Shown: positions 55,624 through 64,000 of the stretch, piece by piece
How positions within the stretch are numbered: the first letter of the stretch is position 1
Layout of the letters: every line of letters begins with the position of its first letter
Assembly (NCBI GenBank): GCA_013214575.1
Contig: JABSSD010000134.1
Location: 1 to 64,000 of the forward strand
DNA: 64,000 nt
Direction of reading: 5' to 3'
Source: Paracoccaceae bacterium
Lineage (GTDB): Bacteria; Pseudomonadota; Alphaproteobacteria; Rhodobacterales; Rhodobacteraceae
Translations under genes and position numbers: made by a program
Notes under the pieces: model-generated
The model's database searches: none
What the model saw: only the letters and a program-made list of their open reading frames with translations
Told to the model about the DNA's origin: nothing

Positions 55624-57057
55624 ATGAATTCATGCGTGACGAGACCCTGGAGGCGCCAGCGCCGAAACCCCGACCTGAAACCCGCAAACGCGAACCCCAG
55701 GTATGTGCTGATGACCCTGTATGGCGAGCAGGAGGGGGAGCATCTGAAAGAAGACCGTTTCCACAAGAACCGAAGGGCGTGGAATGCTTGGGTCGGGCAG
55801 GCGTTAAATGCCGAAGCGCGCAAGGCGGCGGCTGTGTCTTCGTTCGTCGACGTGGCCGAGCTGGCAGCCTGGGGGGATATTGGCGAGAAAATTGAAGCAC
55901 GGTTCAAGACGGAATTCCAACGGCGCAGCGGAGTACCTGCTGAGGCCATATTTATGCCAGATCCGACTGATGATATTAACATGGACAATATCACTTTCGC
56001 CACTGCGTTCGTTATGAGCAAAATGGTAGCCGCATCCCCATGCTCTTTCGGTTCAACGAATTTCCAGGGTGCCTCTTTCCAAAACACAACTTTCATGCAG
56101 AGTGCCTATTTCAACGGGACGACGTTCACCTGCGGTGCCAATTTCGACTATGCAACGTTCATGCAAGGTGCCCATTTCGACTCTGTGATTTTCAAGCACC
56201 GGGCCTCTTTCAATAAGGCGACATTCTCCCAAGGGGGGATTTTCCTCTCTGCAACGTTCACAGGGGCTGCCGACTTTAAGGCTACAAACTTCATTTGGGG
56301 GGCCTCTTTTGGCTCTGCAGAATTCAAAATGGATGCTAATTTTGACTCTGCTATCTTCAGAGATTTTGTTTATTTCAGTGAGGCAAAGTTTGGCGTTGAG
56401 GACCCGACAAAATGGTGCCGCCCGGTTTTCAAAGACTGCCAGTTCGAAAAGCCAACCAGCTTTCGGGCCGCAGTGTTTTGCGATGATTACCCGGATTTTT
56501 CTGGCGCGGTGCTGCACGACAAAACGACATTCACCGCGAAGTTGGAACATTGGCCTGTCACGACAAAGCAAACTTCGGAACAGGCCAAAGATTGTTGCGC
56601 CATAATCCGGCATGCAGTCGCCAAACAGGGTCTGCCAGAGGAGGAACATTTTTTCTTTCGCCGCGAGATGCAGTTTGCCGGACAAATCGACTTTGGCTGG
56701 CAGCGGCTTCCGTACAAAATATTTGGCTGGTTCTCCGACTACGGCCACTCCATCGCCCGTCCGGCATTTTGGCTGCCTGTGATCTGGGCGTTTGGATTTG
56801 CCTGTTTCTGGGGATACTTTGCAAGTTGCTGTGTCCCTCATCCAAACTTGGTGATGGATCACCCAATGGGAACGGCCATGGCGCTCAGCTTCTCTAACCT
56901 CTTTCCGCTGTTTGGCTTTGGTCGAACCATTCCAACAGAGGTCTTGGACGGCCTCCCAACCTCGCTGGCGGTTCTCTCCGGCCTGCAAACCGTCATCAGC
57001 CTGCCGCTGCTGTTCTTCCTTGGCCTTGGGCTGCGGCAACGGTTTCGCCTGCGTTGA
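55624..57057 (+). CDS. Pentapeptide-repeat membrane protein
   Basis: A 477-residue protein: an N-terminal region (ANPRYVLMTLYGEQEGEHL), a pentapeptide-repeat solenoid at about 130-270 built from units such as TFMQGAHFDS, FKHRASFNKA and FSQGGIFLSA, then a linker and C-terminal hydrophobic segments (about 387-407 and 425-465) ending GLGLRQRFRLR. The solenoid should lie in the cytoplasm next to the membrane part. The start is uncertain; ATG 55624 keeps the frame that gives the family-like N-terminus. A readable frame from 55632 (+1) is an artefact. Function unknown. Confidence 0.8.
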   Translation: MNSCVTRPWRRQRRNPDLKPANANPRYVLMTLYGEQEGEHLKEDRFHKNRRAWNAWVGQALNAEARKAAAVSSFVDVAELAAWGDIGEKIEARFKTEFQRRSGVPAEAIFMPDPTDDINMDNITFATAFVMSKMVAASPCSFGSTNFQGASFQNTTFMQSAYFNGTTFTCGANFDYATFMQGAHFDSVIFKHRASFNKATFSQGGIFLSATFTGAADFKATNFIWGASFGSAEFKMDANFDSAIFRDFVYFSEAKFGVEDPTKWCRPVFKDCQFEKPTSFRAAVFCDDYPDFSGAVLHDKTTFTAKLEHWPVTTKQTSEQAKDCCAIIRHAVAKQGLPEEEHFFFRREMQFAGQIDFGWQRLPYKIFGWFSDYGHSIARPAFWLPVIWAFGFACFWGYFASCCVPHPNLVMDHPMGTAMALSFSNLFPLFGFGRTIPTEVLDGLPTSLAVLSGLQTVISLPLLFFLGLGLRQRFRLR

Positions 57058-57125
57058 ACCTCGCAAGCCATTGCGCCCCAGCTATGGCGCGTTAATCTAG
57101 GTCCGAACAGACAGGGAATTGGGCC

Positions 57126-59090
57126 ATGCGGTTGTTGTTTCGGATATTTGGCGCGCTGGTGATCACTGTGGTGGTGGTGATTGGCGGGCTGTTGCTGCTG
57201 CCGGGGGATAAGCTGGCTGAGCTGGTCTCGGATCAGTTAGAGGCGCAGACCGGGCGCAAGCTGTCGGTCAGCGGCGAGGTGGGCCTGTCGGTCTGGCCGG
57301 TGCTGGGCGTCAAGGCGCATGGGGTCAGCCTGTCAAATGCCGGTTGGGCGGCGGATCAGCCGATGTTGACGGCCGAGACCCTGTCGATTGGCATCTCAGC
57401 CCCGGACCTGCTGAATGGCGATGTGCGGATCAAATCAATTACTGCCCAGGCGCCGCATCTGAACCTGAGCACCAATGCCAGTGGTCAGGGCAACTGGGTG
57501 CTGACAGAAGTCAGTGACGCGGGCCGGTCGGACAGCCCCGAAGCAAGTGGGACTGTGGCGGGCGGGACAGCCGAGGGCGTCGGGGCCTCGCTCAGTATTG
57601 AAATGCTGGTGCTGAGCGGCGCCAGCGTCAGCTATGCCGCCTATGGGGAACCTGTGGTCGAGCTGCGCAATATCGATCTGCAGCTGAAGTGGCCGGAGCC
57701 CAATGGCACTGTGGATCTGGCGATGACATTGCAGCGGCCAGGGGGGGTGGTGCAGATCAACGGCGAGATCGGCACCTTTGCGGCGTTCCTGGATGGCCAG
57801 GTGGCCTCGGTTGGGGTGACAGTGACCCGGGCGAATGATATCGTGCGGTTTGACGGTCGGGCTGGGATCAGTGGCGAGGCCTCGGGGCGGTTAACCCTGA
57901 AGACTGAGGACAGCGGAGCGGCGCTGCAGGCGGCTGGCTTGGCAGGCATGTCGCTGCCGCGCGGGCTGGGACAGCGCATAACCGCGGGCAGTGATCTGAC
58001 CTACACCCCGGATGGGCGGCTGACGCTGCGGGATCTGAGCTTAGATCTGGGCGGCAATGTGCTAACCGGCGCGGTGGATCTGACCCTGGGCGCGGTGCCG
58101 CATTTCACCGCCAAGCTAGCGGCGCAGGATCTGGATCTAGCGGCGCTGACTGCGGCGCCTGGCACCGGAGTTGGCACCGGCGCTGCCGCCAGCCCGGCGG
58201 GGTCTGGCTGGTCACAGGACTTCATTGATGCCTCGGGGCTGGCGCTGGCAAATGGCTCGCTGGAGTTGAGCATCGCCAGTCTGGATACCGGCAGTGTCAG
58301 GCTGGGGGCCAGCAAGCTGACCCTGTCGATTGACACTGCGCGCGCGGTGCTGAGCTTTCGGCCGCTGTCGGTTTTTGGCGGCACCGTGCAGGGGCAACTG
58401 GTGGCCAACAATCGCAATGGCCTGTCTGTTGGCGGTAAGCTGAGCTATGCGGGCATTCGTCTGGAGCAGGCGCTGGGGCAGCTGGCGGGCTATGACCGGC
58501 TGCACGGTGAGGCCCTGGGTGAGCTGCAGTTTCTGGGCCTCGGCAATACGCAGGACGCCATCATGCGCTCGCTGAGTGGCAAGGGCTGGCTGGAGATCGG
58601 CAAGGGGTTCCTTACCGGTTTTGATCTGGAGGGGCTGATGCGATCGGGCAGCGGCAATGGCGGCAGCACTGTGTTTGATGCTCTGACCGCCAGCTACACC
58701 CTGAAGGAGGGCAATCTGGACAATCAGGATCTGCTGATTTCCCTAAAAGCGGTGCGGGCTGATGGGTCTGGGCGGATTGGTCTGGGGGCGCAGGATCTGG
58801 ATTATCTGTTCACCCCAACTGCGGCGGCGGTGAATGGCGGTCGCGGGCTTTCGATCCCGCTGCGCATCACCGGTCCCTGGGGCAATCCCAAAATTCGCCC
58901 CGATTTGAGCCAGATTCTGGAGGCTGAGATCGACGGCATCGAGGAGCAGGCCAGCGATCAGCTGCGCCGACAGCTGAGCCAGGAGCTGGAGGTTGAGATC
59001 GCGCCCGAGCAGGATCTGCAAGAGGCAATACAGGATGGGCTGGAGCAGCGGGCCAAGGACAGCCTGCTGAAGCTGTTGCAGGGCAATTGA
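57126..59090 (+). CDS. AsmA-family protein
   Basis: A 654-residue AsmA/TamB-like lipid-transfer protein. An N-terminal membrane anchor (about 5-25) is followed by the AsmA opening (SVSGEVGLSVWPVLGVKAHGVSLSNAGWA) and a long beta-rich body with an AsmA C-terminal region at about 420-590 (GYDRLHGEALGEL). The tail is glutamate/glutamine-rich coiled coil. AsmA members affect outer-membrane lipid balance. ATG with AGGGA upstream. It is the second such protein in the window after TamB. Confidence 0.87.
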   Translation: MRLLFRIFGALVITVVVVIGGLLLLPGDKLAELVSDQLEAQTGRKLSVSGEVGLSVWPVLGVKAHGVSLSNAGWAADQPMLTAETLSIGISAPDLLNGDVRIKSITAQAPHLNLSTNASGQGNWVLTEVSDAGRSDSPEASGTVAGGTAEGVGASLSIEMLVLSGASVSYAAYGEPVVELRNIDLQLKWPEPNGTVDLAMTLQRPGGVVQINGEIGTFAAFLDGQVASVGVTVTRANDIVRFDGRAGISGEASGRLTLKTEDSGAALQAAGLAGMSLPRGLGQRITAGSDLTYTPDGRLTLRDLSLDLGGNVLTGAVDLTLGAVPHFTAKLAAQDLDLAALTAAPGTGVGTGAAASPAGSGWSQDFIDASGLALANGSLELSIASLDTGSVRLGASKLTLSIDTARAVLSFRPLSVFGGTVQGQLVANNRNGLSVGGKLSYAGIRLEQALGQLAGYDRLHGEALGELQFLGLGNTQDAIMRSLSGKGWLEIGKGFLTGFDLEGLMRSGSGNGGSTVFDALTASYTLKEGNLDNQDLLISLKAVRADGSGRIGLGAQDLDYLFTPTAAAVNGGRGLSIPLRITGPWGNPKIRPDLSQILEAEIDGIEEQASDQLRRQLSQELEVEIAPEQDLQEAIQDGLEQRAKDSLLKLLQGN

Positions 59091-59124
59091 TCGGGGAATT
59101 GATCGGGGAATTGTCTGCTAACAG

Positions 59125-59251
59125 CGCTCTGATAAGACTGGGGCTCTGCCACCGCCATTGGGCTTGGCCAATGGCGCTCAAATAAGGCTGGGGCTCTGCC
59201 ACCGCCATTGGGCTTGGCCAATGGCGCTCAAATAAGACTGGGGCTCTGCCC
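59125..59251. repeat. 50-bp tandem repeat with built-in hairpins
   Basis: Two full 50-bp units (59125-59174, 59175-59224; three differences) and a partial third end at a GGGGC-TCT-GCCCC hairpin. Each full unit holds CGCCATTGG-GCTTGG-CCAATGGCG, a 9-bp stem. A 12-bp direct repeat (GATCGGGGAATT) overlaps the asmA stop just before. Non-coding. Confidence 0.85.
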
Positions 59252-59253
59252 CA

Positions 59254-59282
59254 GACCCCGGGATATTTTTGGCCAGATGAAG
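59254..59282 (+). repeat. Recurrent intergenic motif (copy 8)
   Basis: GATATTTTTGGCCAGATGAA with a GACCCCGG lead follows the CTGGGGC-TCT-GCCCCAG hairpin (59238-59254) in the convergent gap between asmA and the phosphomannomutase gene. It is the fullest match to the shared consensus. Confidence 0.7.
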
Positions 59283-59345
59283 CCGGGGGGGGGCGGGGGT
59301 CTGACGGGAGATGTCGCGCCGGCGGGAGCTGGCGCGACTGAGTTT

Positions 59346-60842
59346 TTAGATGCTTTGGTCGTAGTCGCCGACCAGGGGTTCGGTGCGGATAACCGCATCG
59401 ATATCCGCAAAGATCGCTCGCATTTCCGCCTCGCTGTGTGAGCTTTCGCAGACCACCACCAGATTGGGGGTGTTTGAGGATGCGCGCACCAGGCCCCAAG
59501 AGCCATTGTCGAGGATGACGCGGGCGCCGTTGACGGTGACCACCTCTTTGATGGCGCGCCCGGCCAGAGATTCTCCAGCCTGGTATTTGGCGACCAGTTT
59601 TGCGACCAGACGCTCTAGCACCTGGTATTTCTCGGTATCGGCGCAATGGGGCGACATGGTGGGGGTGGCCCAGGTTTTGGGCAGGGCCTTGCGCAGGTCC
59701 GACATTTTCATCTCTGGATTGCGGTCCATCAGCTTGCAGATTTCCACCGCCACCCGCATGGCGCAGTCATAGCCGCGACCAAGGGGTTCGGCGAGGAAGT
59801 AGTGACCGGATTTCTCGAATCCAGCCAAGGCGCCGAGTTCCTTGACGCGGCGCTTCATGTGGCTGTGGCCGGTTTTCCAATAGTCGGCGGTGGCGCCGTT
59901 TTTCAACAGCTCGGGGTCAGAGGCAAACAACCCGGTGGATTTGACGTCGGCCACAAAGATGGCATTGGGGTAAATCTTGGACAGGTCGCGGGCCATGATA
60001 ACCCCCACCTTGTCGGCAAAGATTTCCTCGCCCTCGTCGTCGACCACACCGCAGCGGTCGCCGTCGCCGTCAAAGCCCAATGCAAAATCCGCGCCTGAGG
60101 CCCGCACGCTGTCGGCCATGTCATGCAGCATTTCCATCGCTTCGGGGTTGGGGTTGTAATGGGGAAATGTGTAATCCAGATCGTTATGGCTGGGCACCAC
60201 TTCGACGCCGATGCGCTCGAACAGTTCCGGGGCAAAGGCGGCGGCGGTGCCGTTGCCGGTGGCGCAGACCACCTTGAGCGGCCGGGTCATTTTGAAGTCA
60301 CCGACCAGATCGTCCATGTAGGCCTCTTTGACTCCATCGACAAATTCGTAAGCGCCACCGGGGCGGGCGATGCCTTCGCCGTTGAGCACAATGTCGCGCA
60401 GTTCGCTCATTTCATCGGGGCCGTGGGTGAGCGGGCGTTCAAAGCCCATCTTGACCCCGGTCCAGCCATTGGGATTGTGGCTGGCGGTGACCATGGCCAC
60501 GGCGGGTACATCCAGGTGGAACTGGGCGAAATAGGCCATCGGCGACACCGCCGGGCCGATGTCCTTGACCAGCACCCCCCCCTGGATCAGCCCCAGCATC
60601 AGCGCGTTCTTGATGCTGAGAGAATAGTCGCGGTAGTCGTTGGCCACCGCGATCACCGGGTCGATGCCGCGCGCAAACATCTGGGTGGCGAGGCCAAGGC
60701 CAAGCGCGGTGATGCCGGGCAGGTTGATCTCGTCCGGGTATTTCCAACGGGCGTCATATTCGCGAAAACCGGTTGGCACGATCATCGGATCACGCAGAAA
60801 ATTCCAGCTGTTGGGGGTCACCGAGATGATTGGTTTGGTCAT
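59346..60842 (-). CDS. Phosphomannomutase/phosphoglucomutase
   Basis: A 498-residue alpha-D-phosphohexomutase. The phosphoserine loop is TASHNPNGW (about 119-127), the metal loop DGDGDRCGV (about 258-266), the sugar-binding loop EKSGHYFL (about 344-351) and the phosphate site RASSNTPN (about 457-464): all four family loops are intact. It makes mannose-1-P or glucose-1-P for surface polysaccharide. It ends the kpsT-kpsE-kdsA run, 23 bases after kdsA. Confidence 0.92.
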   Translation of the reverse strand: MTKPIISVTPNSWNFLRDPMIVPTGFREYDARWKYPDEINLPGITALGLGLATQMFARGIDPVIAVANDYRDYSLSIKNALMLGLIQGGVLVKDIGPAVSPMAYFAQFHLDVPAVAMVTASHNPNGWTGVKMGFERPLTHGPDEMSELRDIVLNGEGIARPGGAYEFVDGVKEAYMDDLVGDFKMTRPLKVVCATGNGTAAAFAPELFERIGVEVVPSHNDLDYTFPHYNPNPEAMEMLHDMADSVRASGADFALGFDGDGDRCGVVDDEGEEIFADKVGVIMARDLSKIYPNAIFVADVKSTGLFASDPELLKNGATADYWKTGHSHMKRRVKELGALAGFEKSGHYFLAEPLGRGYDCAMRVAVEICKLMDRNPEMKMSDLRKALPKTWATPTMSPHCADTEKYQVLERLVAKLVAKYQAGESLAGRAIKEVVTVNGARVILDNGSWGLVRASSNTPNLVVVCESSHSEAEMRAIFADIDAVIRTEPLVGDYDQSI

Positions 60843-60865
60843 TTGGAAAACTCTTTTACGCTACA

Positions 60866-61699
60866 TTAAAAGGTCATTGGGTTGGCTTTGGCCAAAGCAT
60901 CAAATGCCATCAAAGTTTCGATCAGCTGCGGCATCTGGTCGAGATAAATCATGTTGGGGCCGTCGGAGGGCGAGCGGTCCGGGTCTTCATGGGTTTCAAT
61001 GAAAATTGCGGCCACACCAATGGCGGCGGCGGCACGGGCCATCACCGGGGCAAATTCACGTTGGCCACCGGTGGAGCCCCCCAGCGCGGCCGGCTGCTGA
61101 ACCGAGTGGGTGGCATCCATCACCACCGGATAGCCGGTGGCCGCCATCTGTGGCAGTGACCGCATGTCGGTGACCAGGGTATTGTAACCAAAGGAGGTGC
61201 CGCGTTCCGTCAGCAGGATGCGCCGATTGCCGGCGCTCTCAATTTTGGTGACGATATTGGCCATGTCCCAGGGGGCGAGAAACTGGCCCTTTTTGACATT
61301 GATCGCGGCGCCGGTTGCGGCCGCGGCCAGCAGCAGATCGGTCTGGCGACACAGCAGCGCCGGGATCTGCAGGATATCGCAGACCGCAGCGGTGGGGGCA
61401 CATTGCTCGGCGGTATGCACATCCGTTAGCACCGGAACGCCGATGGCCTGCTTGACGCTGTCGAGCATCGCCAGACCTTCGTCCATACCCGGCCCACGCA
61501 CCCCACTGATCGAGGTGCGGTTGGCCTTGTCGTAGGAGGCCTTGAACACATATTGTGCCCCGGCGGCATCGCAGGCCTCTTTCATTTTGCCTGCGATCAT
61601 CTGCGCGTGATCGGCGCTTTCCAGTTGGCATGGACCGGCAATCAGGGTCAGGGGACGGTCGTTGCCGATTGTGAGGTTGGCGATTTGAATATTTTTCAT
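60866..61699 (-). CDS. kdsA: 3-deoxy-8-phosphooctulonate synthase
   Basis: A 277-residue KdsA that condenses PEP with arabinose-5-phosphate to Kdo-8-[13 protein letters not shown] (about 18-29) contains the Cys of metal-dependent enzymes (E. coli has Asn here), so this is probably a metal-dependent Kds[22 protein letters not shown] and SGG-like [16 protein letters not shown] are also present. It starts four bases after kpsE. Kdo supply fits a capsule or LPS cluster. Confidence 0.95.
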   Translation of the reverse strand: MKNIQIANLTIGNDRPLTLIAGPCQLESADHAQMIAGKMKEACDAAGAQYVFKASYDKANRTSISGVRGPGMDEGLAMLDSVKQAIGVPVLTDVHTAEQCAPTAAVCDILQIPALLCRQTDLLLAAAATGAAINVKKGQFLAPWDMANIVTKIESAGNRRILLTERGTSFGYNTLVTDMRSLPQMAATGYPVVMDATHSVQQPAALGGSTGGQREFAPVMARAAAAIGVAAIFIETHEDPDRSPSDGPNMIYLDQMPQLIETLMAFDALAKANPMTF

Positions 61700-61703
61700 G
61701 AGC

Positions 61704-63449
61704 TTACGATGAGACCTGTTCGCGAAGGATGGACGCTGTGAGCGAGAACATCAGATAGATACCGGAAAAAATCAGGAAAGCCAAAATCGTATTTTCGAAT
61801 TTCCGGGGATAAGTTGCCTCTTGGCTGGGAACAGGCTGAACCGAGGTTGTAAGATAGCGCACCTGCCGGTTGGCCTCCATGCGGGTCTGCTCCACCTGCT
61901 GCAGCGCCGATTGCAGCATCAGATCACGGGTGGCCAGGTCTGCCTGAGCCATTTGGATCTGCACGCTAAGACTGGCCAGCGAGTTTTCTCCGGCCGAGGC
62001 GCTGATCATGCGTTGATTAAGCCGGTCAATGACCGCCAGCAGCCGGGAGATGTCGGCGCGGGTGCCAGCGACCTTGGCCTTGTTGGGGCGCGCATTGTCC
62101 AGCAGGGCTGCCAGTTCCAGCTCCTTTTCCTGCACTTTCACCTCAAATGTGCTGATCTGCGAGCGCAGCGACACGATCATCCCTTCGGGGTCCAGCACGG
62201 AGCCTTTCTGTTGCAATTGAACCAGAGCCACCTGAGCCGTACGACGTGCTTTTTCGGCACTTTCCATGGCCAACTCGGCATCTTTCATCTGATTGCCACG
62301 CTTGTTGATGGACAGGTTGTTGGCCATGTCCTCGGCATAGGCAATCAGGCTGCGCGAAAACTGGGCCGAGACCTCGGGGTCCGCCGCGGTGACCTCCATT
62401 CGGATCGACCCCTCGGTCGGATCATAGCCAACTTTGACATTGCGGGTGTAGGTTTTATAGGCCTCTTCATTGCTGGGATTGTCGTTCAACCGCTGGATCG
62501 GATCAATCCACGCCTGGGTGAAATGGGATTTATAGCCGATGTCCCGATCCAGCCGCAGCATCGCCTCTTTCGATTGCAGAAAACTTTGCACAGCGATCGA
62601 ATCCTGGCTGGTGGCAAATTGGGTGCCAGTGAGCAGCCCCATTGCGCCGCCGCTGGTATTGTCAGCTTTCAGGATCAGAAACTCGGATTTGGCGGCATAC
62701 ATCGGCGTTGCGACGCTGTAGAAATAATACCCCGCCAGCAGCGGCGGCAGCATGACAAAAAAGGCCAGACGCCCCATCAGCAGCACCAACTTGCGGCGGC
62801 GGCGGTCGCTGATCTCGCGCTGGATGGTTTGGATGTCGCGGTTGCGCCGCTCGGCCGGGCTCATCTCGGTCGAGGGAAGGTTTGTTCTGGCGGCGGGAAC
62901 GGTCTGCGGCAGCTGTACGGCGCCGGGCGCGTCGGGGCTGTCGGCAGCGTGGGCCCTGTTCCGCGGCACCACAAGTTCCAGCATGTTGGAGCGCTTGAAC
63001 GGGTCGATGCCCTTTGCCCGCAGCAGCCGAACCGCATCAAAATCCGAGGTCGCAGGCAGATTGTGCTTTTGGGCCACCCGGCGCGCCATACGCAGCTGAC
63101 GACCTGTCAGCCCCTCATGGCGGATCGAGGCAATATCATTTTCAACCCCGGTTTCACGCGCTGAACTGACCTGACCACTGACCGGTGTCTGACCACGGGC
63201 CGGTGCCTGACCACTGATCGGTGATTGCGGCTCGGGGCCGGCCTGCATCTGGGCCGAAGCGGCAGCACTCTCGGCTCTTGGGCCGGGCACCGACCGGGCG
63301 CGGGCCGGTTGCACATTGGCAGAGCTCGCCGGACCGGTGTCCGGTTCCGTTGCTGTTGGCGCCGCCTGGCCGCCGCTGGGGGGGGCGCCACCGGGGGCGC
63401 CCGGATTGCGGCGGATGCGGAATTTTTTAGCCTTGGGTTTCGTAGTCAT
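61704..63449 (-). CDS. Capsule polysaccharide export inner-membrane protein (KpsE-like)
   Basis: A 581-residue polysaccharide co-polymerase of the KpsE/Wzz type. A long Pro/Gly/Gln-rich cytoplasmic N-terminus (about 1-200, with short SGQ/ARGQ repeats) is followed by a first membrane segment (about 225-250), a periplasmic coiled-coil body (about 385-525, [17 protein letters not shown]) and a C-terminal membrane segment (about 550-575). The reduced set with KpsT fits group 2-type capsule export. Start at ATG 63449, inside the end of the ATPase gene (23-base overlap). Confidence 0.85.
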   Translation of the reverse strand: MTTKPKAKKFRIRRNPGAPGGAPPSGGQAAPTATEPDTGPASSANVQPARARSVPGPRAESAAASAQMQAGPEPQSPISGQAPARGQTPVSGQVSSARETGVENDIASIRHEGLTGRQLRMARRVAQKHNLPATSDFDAVRLLRAKGIDPFKRSNMLELVVPRNRAHAADSPDAPGAVQLPQTVPAARTNLPSTEMSPAERRNRDIQTIQREISDRRRRKLVLLMGRLAFFVMLPPLLAGYYFYSVATPMYAAKSEFLILKADNTSGGAMGLLTGTQFATSQDSIAVQSFLQSKEAMLRLDRDIGYKSHFTQAWIDPIQRLNDNPSNEEAYKTYTRNVKVGYDPTEGSIRMEVTAADPEVSAQFSRSLIAYAEDMANNLSINKRGNQMKDAELAMESAEKARRTAQVALVQLQQKGSVLDPEGMIVSLRSQISTFEVKVQEKELELAALLDNARPNKAKVAGTRADISRLLAVIDRLNQRMISASAGENSLASLSVQIQMAQADLATRDLMLQSALQQVEQTRMEANRQVRYLTTSVQPVPSQEATYPRKFENTILAFLIFSGIYLMFSLTASILREQVSS

Positions 63450-64000
63450 AGAGCTGTTTCGCTTCTTCCAAGGTTTCAAACATATGCAAATGCCCATCCA
63501 GCAATACGGCGGCCGAGCGGGCAAATTTCTCTAGCGTCTGGGCCTGATGTGAGACGATGATAATGGTGGTGGTCTGCAACCGTTCTTCCAGGATCGCGCC
63601 TGCTTTTTTGTTAAATTCAACATCCGTGGTGCCTGGCATGCCTTCGTCGATCAAATAGATATCGAAATCCAGCGCCAGCATCAACGAGAAGCTGAAACGC
63701 GACCGCATGCCAGAGGAATAGATGCCCACAGGCTGGTCAAAGTATTCCCCCAAACCGCAGAGCCAGCGGCAATAGGCCTCGACGTAGTCCGGATCCAGCC
63801 CATAAAGCTTGGCAATATAACGGGCGTTCTCCAAGGCCGACAACCGGGTGACCAGCCCGCCCATGAAGCCCAGCGGAAAAGACACTTTGCTGGACCGCAG
63901 GATCTCGCCGTCGTCGGGTTTTTCCAGCCCGGCCATCATGTTGATCAGAGTGGTCTTGCCGGTGCCGTTTGGGGCCAGCACCCCAAGCGATTTGCCCAGC
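63427..64000 (-). CDS. Capsule export ABC transporter ATP-binding protein (KpsT-like), truncated by window edge
   Basis: The frame is open to the right edge, so the N-terminus (about 25 residues) is missing. Walker A is GVLAPNGTGKTTL, the signature loop is YSSGMRSRFSFS, Walker B is YLIDEGMPG, and the switch His is in IVSHQ. The SSGM signature and Walker B form match KpsT-type polysaccharide exporters. It overlaps the KpsE-like gene by 23 bases. Confidence 0.88.
   Translation of the reverse strand, partial: LGKSLGVLAPNGTGKTTLINMMAGLEKPDDGEILRSSKVSFPLGFMGGLVTRLSALENARYIAKLYGLDPDYVEAYCRWLCGLGEYFDQPVGIYSSGMRSRFSFSLMLALDFDIYLIDEGMPGTTDVEFNKKAGAILEERLQTTTIIIVSHQAQTLEKFARSAAVLLDGHLHMFETLEEAKQLYDYETQG

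Noticed and set aside
55632..55895. A +1 frame beginning MRDETLEAPAPKPRPE at the pentapeptide gene start
   Set aside because: It runs into unrelated sequence, whereas the other frame gives PRYVLMTLYGEQEGE leading into the pentapeptide repeats.

Overview
The window is chromosomal DNA from an alphaproteobacterium, very probably a marine Rhodobacterales of the Roseobacter group. This rests on GC-rich coding DNA, the lgt-midA-pgeF and mce-DUF1467 arrangements, PuuD with a C-terminal cytochrome c, a ycjX/ycjF pair, DUF6455 and Hint-domain proteins, KpsT/KpsE-type capsule genes, and a recurrent intergenic motif around GATATTTTTGGCCAGATGAA. No rRNA, tRNA, CRISPR array, complete insertion sequence or prophage was seen. 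The species cannot be named from this sequence.

Layout. 1-5.4 kb: end of an unknown gene, then tamA-tamB (outer-membrane/autotransporter assembly) on the minus strand. 5.5-15.2 kb: purine (urate) catabolism: puuD, a LysR regulator, uraH, a PuuE allantoinase fused to an OHCU decarboxylase, allA, an NCS2 urate/xanthine permease and allE, with a divergent GAPDH paralogue and small proteins between them. Allantoate amidohydrolase and xanthine dehydrogenase are not in the window. 15.4-21.5 kb: an IclR regulator divergent from a Rieske oxygenase plus glutamine-synthetase-like pair, a lone gcvH and an acyl-CoA dehydrogenase. 21.6-26.7 kb: truA, a stop-interrupted ycjX with GNAT and ycjF, a group III truncated globin and a Hint protein. 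27-36.3 kb: housekeeping genes (lgt-midA-pgeF, ubiK-like, YbjN, proC-csaA-hydroxyacid dehydrogenase, tdk), a phage-CII-like regulator and a KAS III enzyme. 36.6-43.8 kb: carB, pabB-pabC and aspS. 44-53 kb: DUF1800/DUF1501 secreted pair, a response regulator with a tiny membrane ORF behind it, mce-DUF1467, EI24 and nitroreductase, DUF167, an M48 lipoprotein, a YigZ-like protein, a perfect FNR box ahead of a DUF6455 gene, and a CDGSH protein. 53.2-57.1 kb: rimO with an AT-richer, stop-interrupted gene behind it, bracketed by two related inverted-repeat elements, then a pentapeptide-repeat membrane protein. 57.1-64 kb: asmA and a minus-strand capsule/Kdo cluster (kpsT-kpsE-kdsA-phosphomannomutase) running off the right edge.

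How the genes work together. The purine genes encode urate uptake and most steps to glyoxylate: urate to 5-hydroxyisourate (PuuD), OHCU (UraH), allantoin (UraD domain), allantoate (PuuE), then ureidoglycine to ureidoglycolate (AllE) and glyoxylate plus urea (AllA). The capsule cluster couples Kdo and mannose-phosphate supply with an ABC exporter.

Most notable observations: two genes each interrupted by one in-frame TAA with an otherwise intact frame (ycjX; an unknown gene behind rimO), several families of intergenic palindromic or tandem elements, a Rieske plus GS-like operon of unknown substrate, and a perfect FNR site before a small ORF and a DUF6455 gene.
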